From NCBI GenBank assembly GCA_904063045.1, contig CAJFCJ010000002.1:2661891-2725890 (forward strand): a DNA stretch of 64,000 bases, given 5' to 3'. The position numbers and the translations under genes are program-made. The DNA comes from Dimorphilus gyrociliatus (taxonomy: Eukaryota > Annelida > Polychaeta > Dinophilidae). Positions within the stretch are counted from its first letter, which is position 1, and each line of letters opens with the position of its first letter. Shown here piece by piece: positions 63,810 through 64,000 of this stretch. The notes under the pieces were generated by a model. That model ran no database searches. It was not told the origin of the DNA and saw nothing but the letters and a program-made list of their open reading frames with translations.

Positions 63810-64000
63810 CTGCAATAGATTGAATAAAGTATATTTAAGTTTTCTTTAGATTTAACAAGACAGTAGGCAAAAAGACCTCAATAAAAAAGACTGAATGTGT
63901 TAAATAGAAAGGGAAGAAGCAGAAAAGTGAAAGAAAAACATAAAGGGAGAAATAGATAAAGAAAGGACGAAAGAAATAATGAGAGAAAGAGGAAAGGAGA
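63810..64000. other. Intron or upstream flank of the lectin gene
   Basis: No exon seen. It is purine-rich on the plus strand (GAAAGAAAGAGGAAAG types), so the transcript strand is pyrimidine-rich, which fits an intron leading to the acceptor TATTGCAG at 63810-63817. Confidence 0.5.

Overview
This is a window of animal (metazoan) nuclear genome from an invertebrate. It is AT-rich, with GT-AG introns of about 40 to 800 bases, intergenic (TA)n microsatellites and AATAAA signals. All recognisable proteins are animal families: membralin, alpha-arrestin, fatty-acid amide hydrolase, SLC23 transporter, Polycomb RING proteins, a 7TM receptor and a C-type lectin. I see no bacterial, viral, transposon, rRNA or tRNA genes. 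I cannot fix the phylum. An over-represented TAGGCCTA palindrome may be a useful lineage marker.

Layout. 1-2250 (+): 3' end of membralin, facing tail-to-tail an alpha-arrestin gene (2906-4818, -). 6559-11421 (-): an 11-exon FAAH-type amidase. One of its introns holds a 498-codon intronless ORF (8741-10237, -) for an unrecognised glycosylated type I membrane protein. 12779-15019 (-): a five-exon SLC23 nucleobase/ascorbate transporter. 15020-19164: no gene seen, simple repeats.

19165-22632 and 38824-42911 (both -): two paralogous Polycomb-group RING finger (PCGF) genes in tandem. Both have a RING plus a RAWUL domain followed by a long disordered tail, an arrangement reminiscent of Drosophila Psc/Su(z)2. 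The spacer between them (22.7-38.8 kb), together with the region just upstream of the second gene, is gene-poor. It carries 17 CACGTG E-boxes (six as GTCACGTGAC), X-boxes, CRE sites and CpG-rich blocks, while the rest of the window has none of these E-boxes. Candidate untranslated first exons lie at 28.9 kb and 44.2 kb.

45-58 kb is a gene desert. It holds two directly repeated copies of a roughly 400-base non-coding element (49.0 and 57.2 kb) with a conserved homeodomain-like inverted repeat. It also holds a roughly 90-base element (54.6 kb) that occurs inverted in an intron of the second PCGF gene (42.5 kb). A TATA promoter and a possible mini-exon sit at 46.7-47.0 kb. 58156-59217 (-): intronless orphan 7TM receptor. 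62741-63809 (-): 3' part of a secreted lectin with a novel N-terminal segment, a very short collagen stretch, a coiled coil and a C-type lectin domain. It runs off the right edge.

All exon structures were built by hand from splice signals, reading phase and recalled family similarity. No alignment or database search was run.
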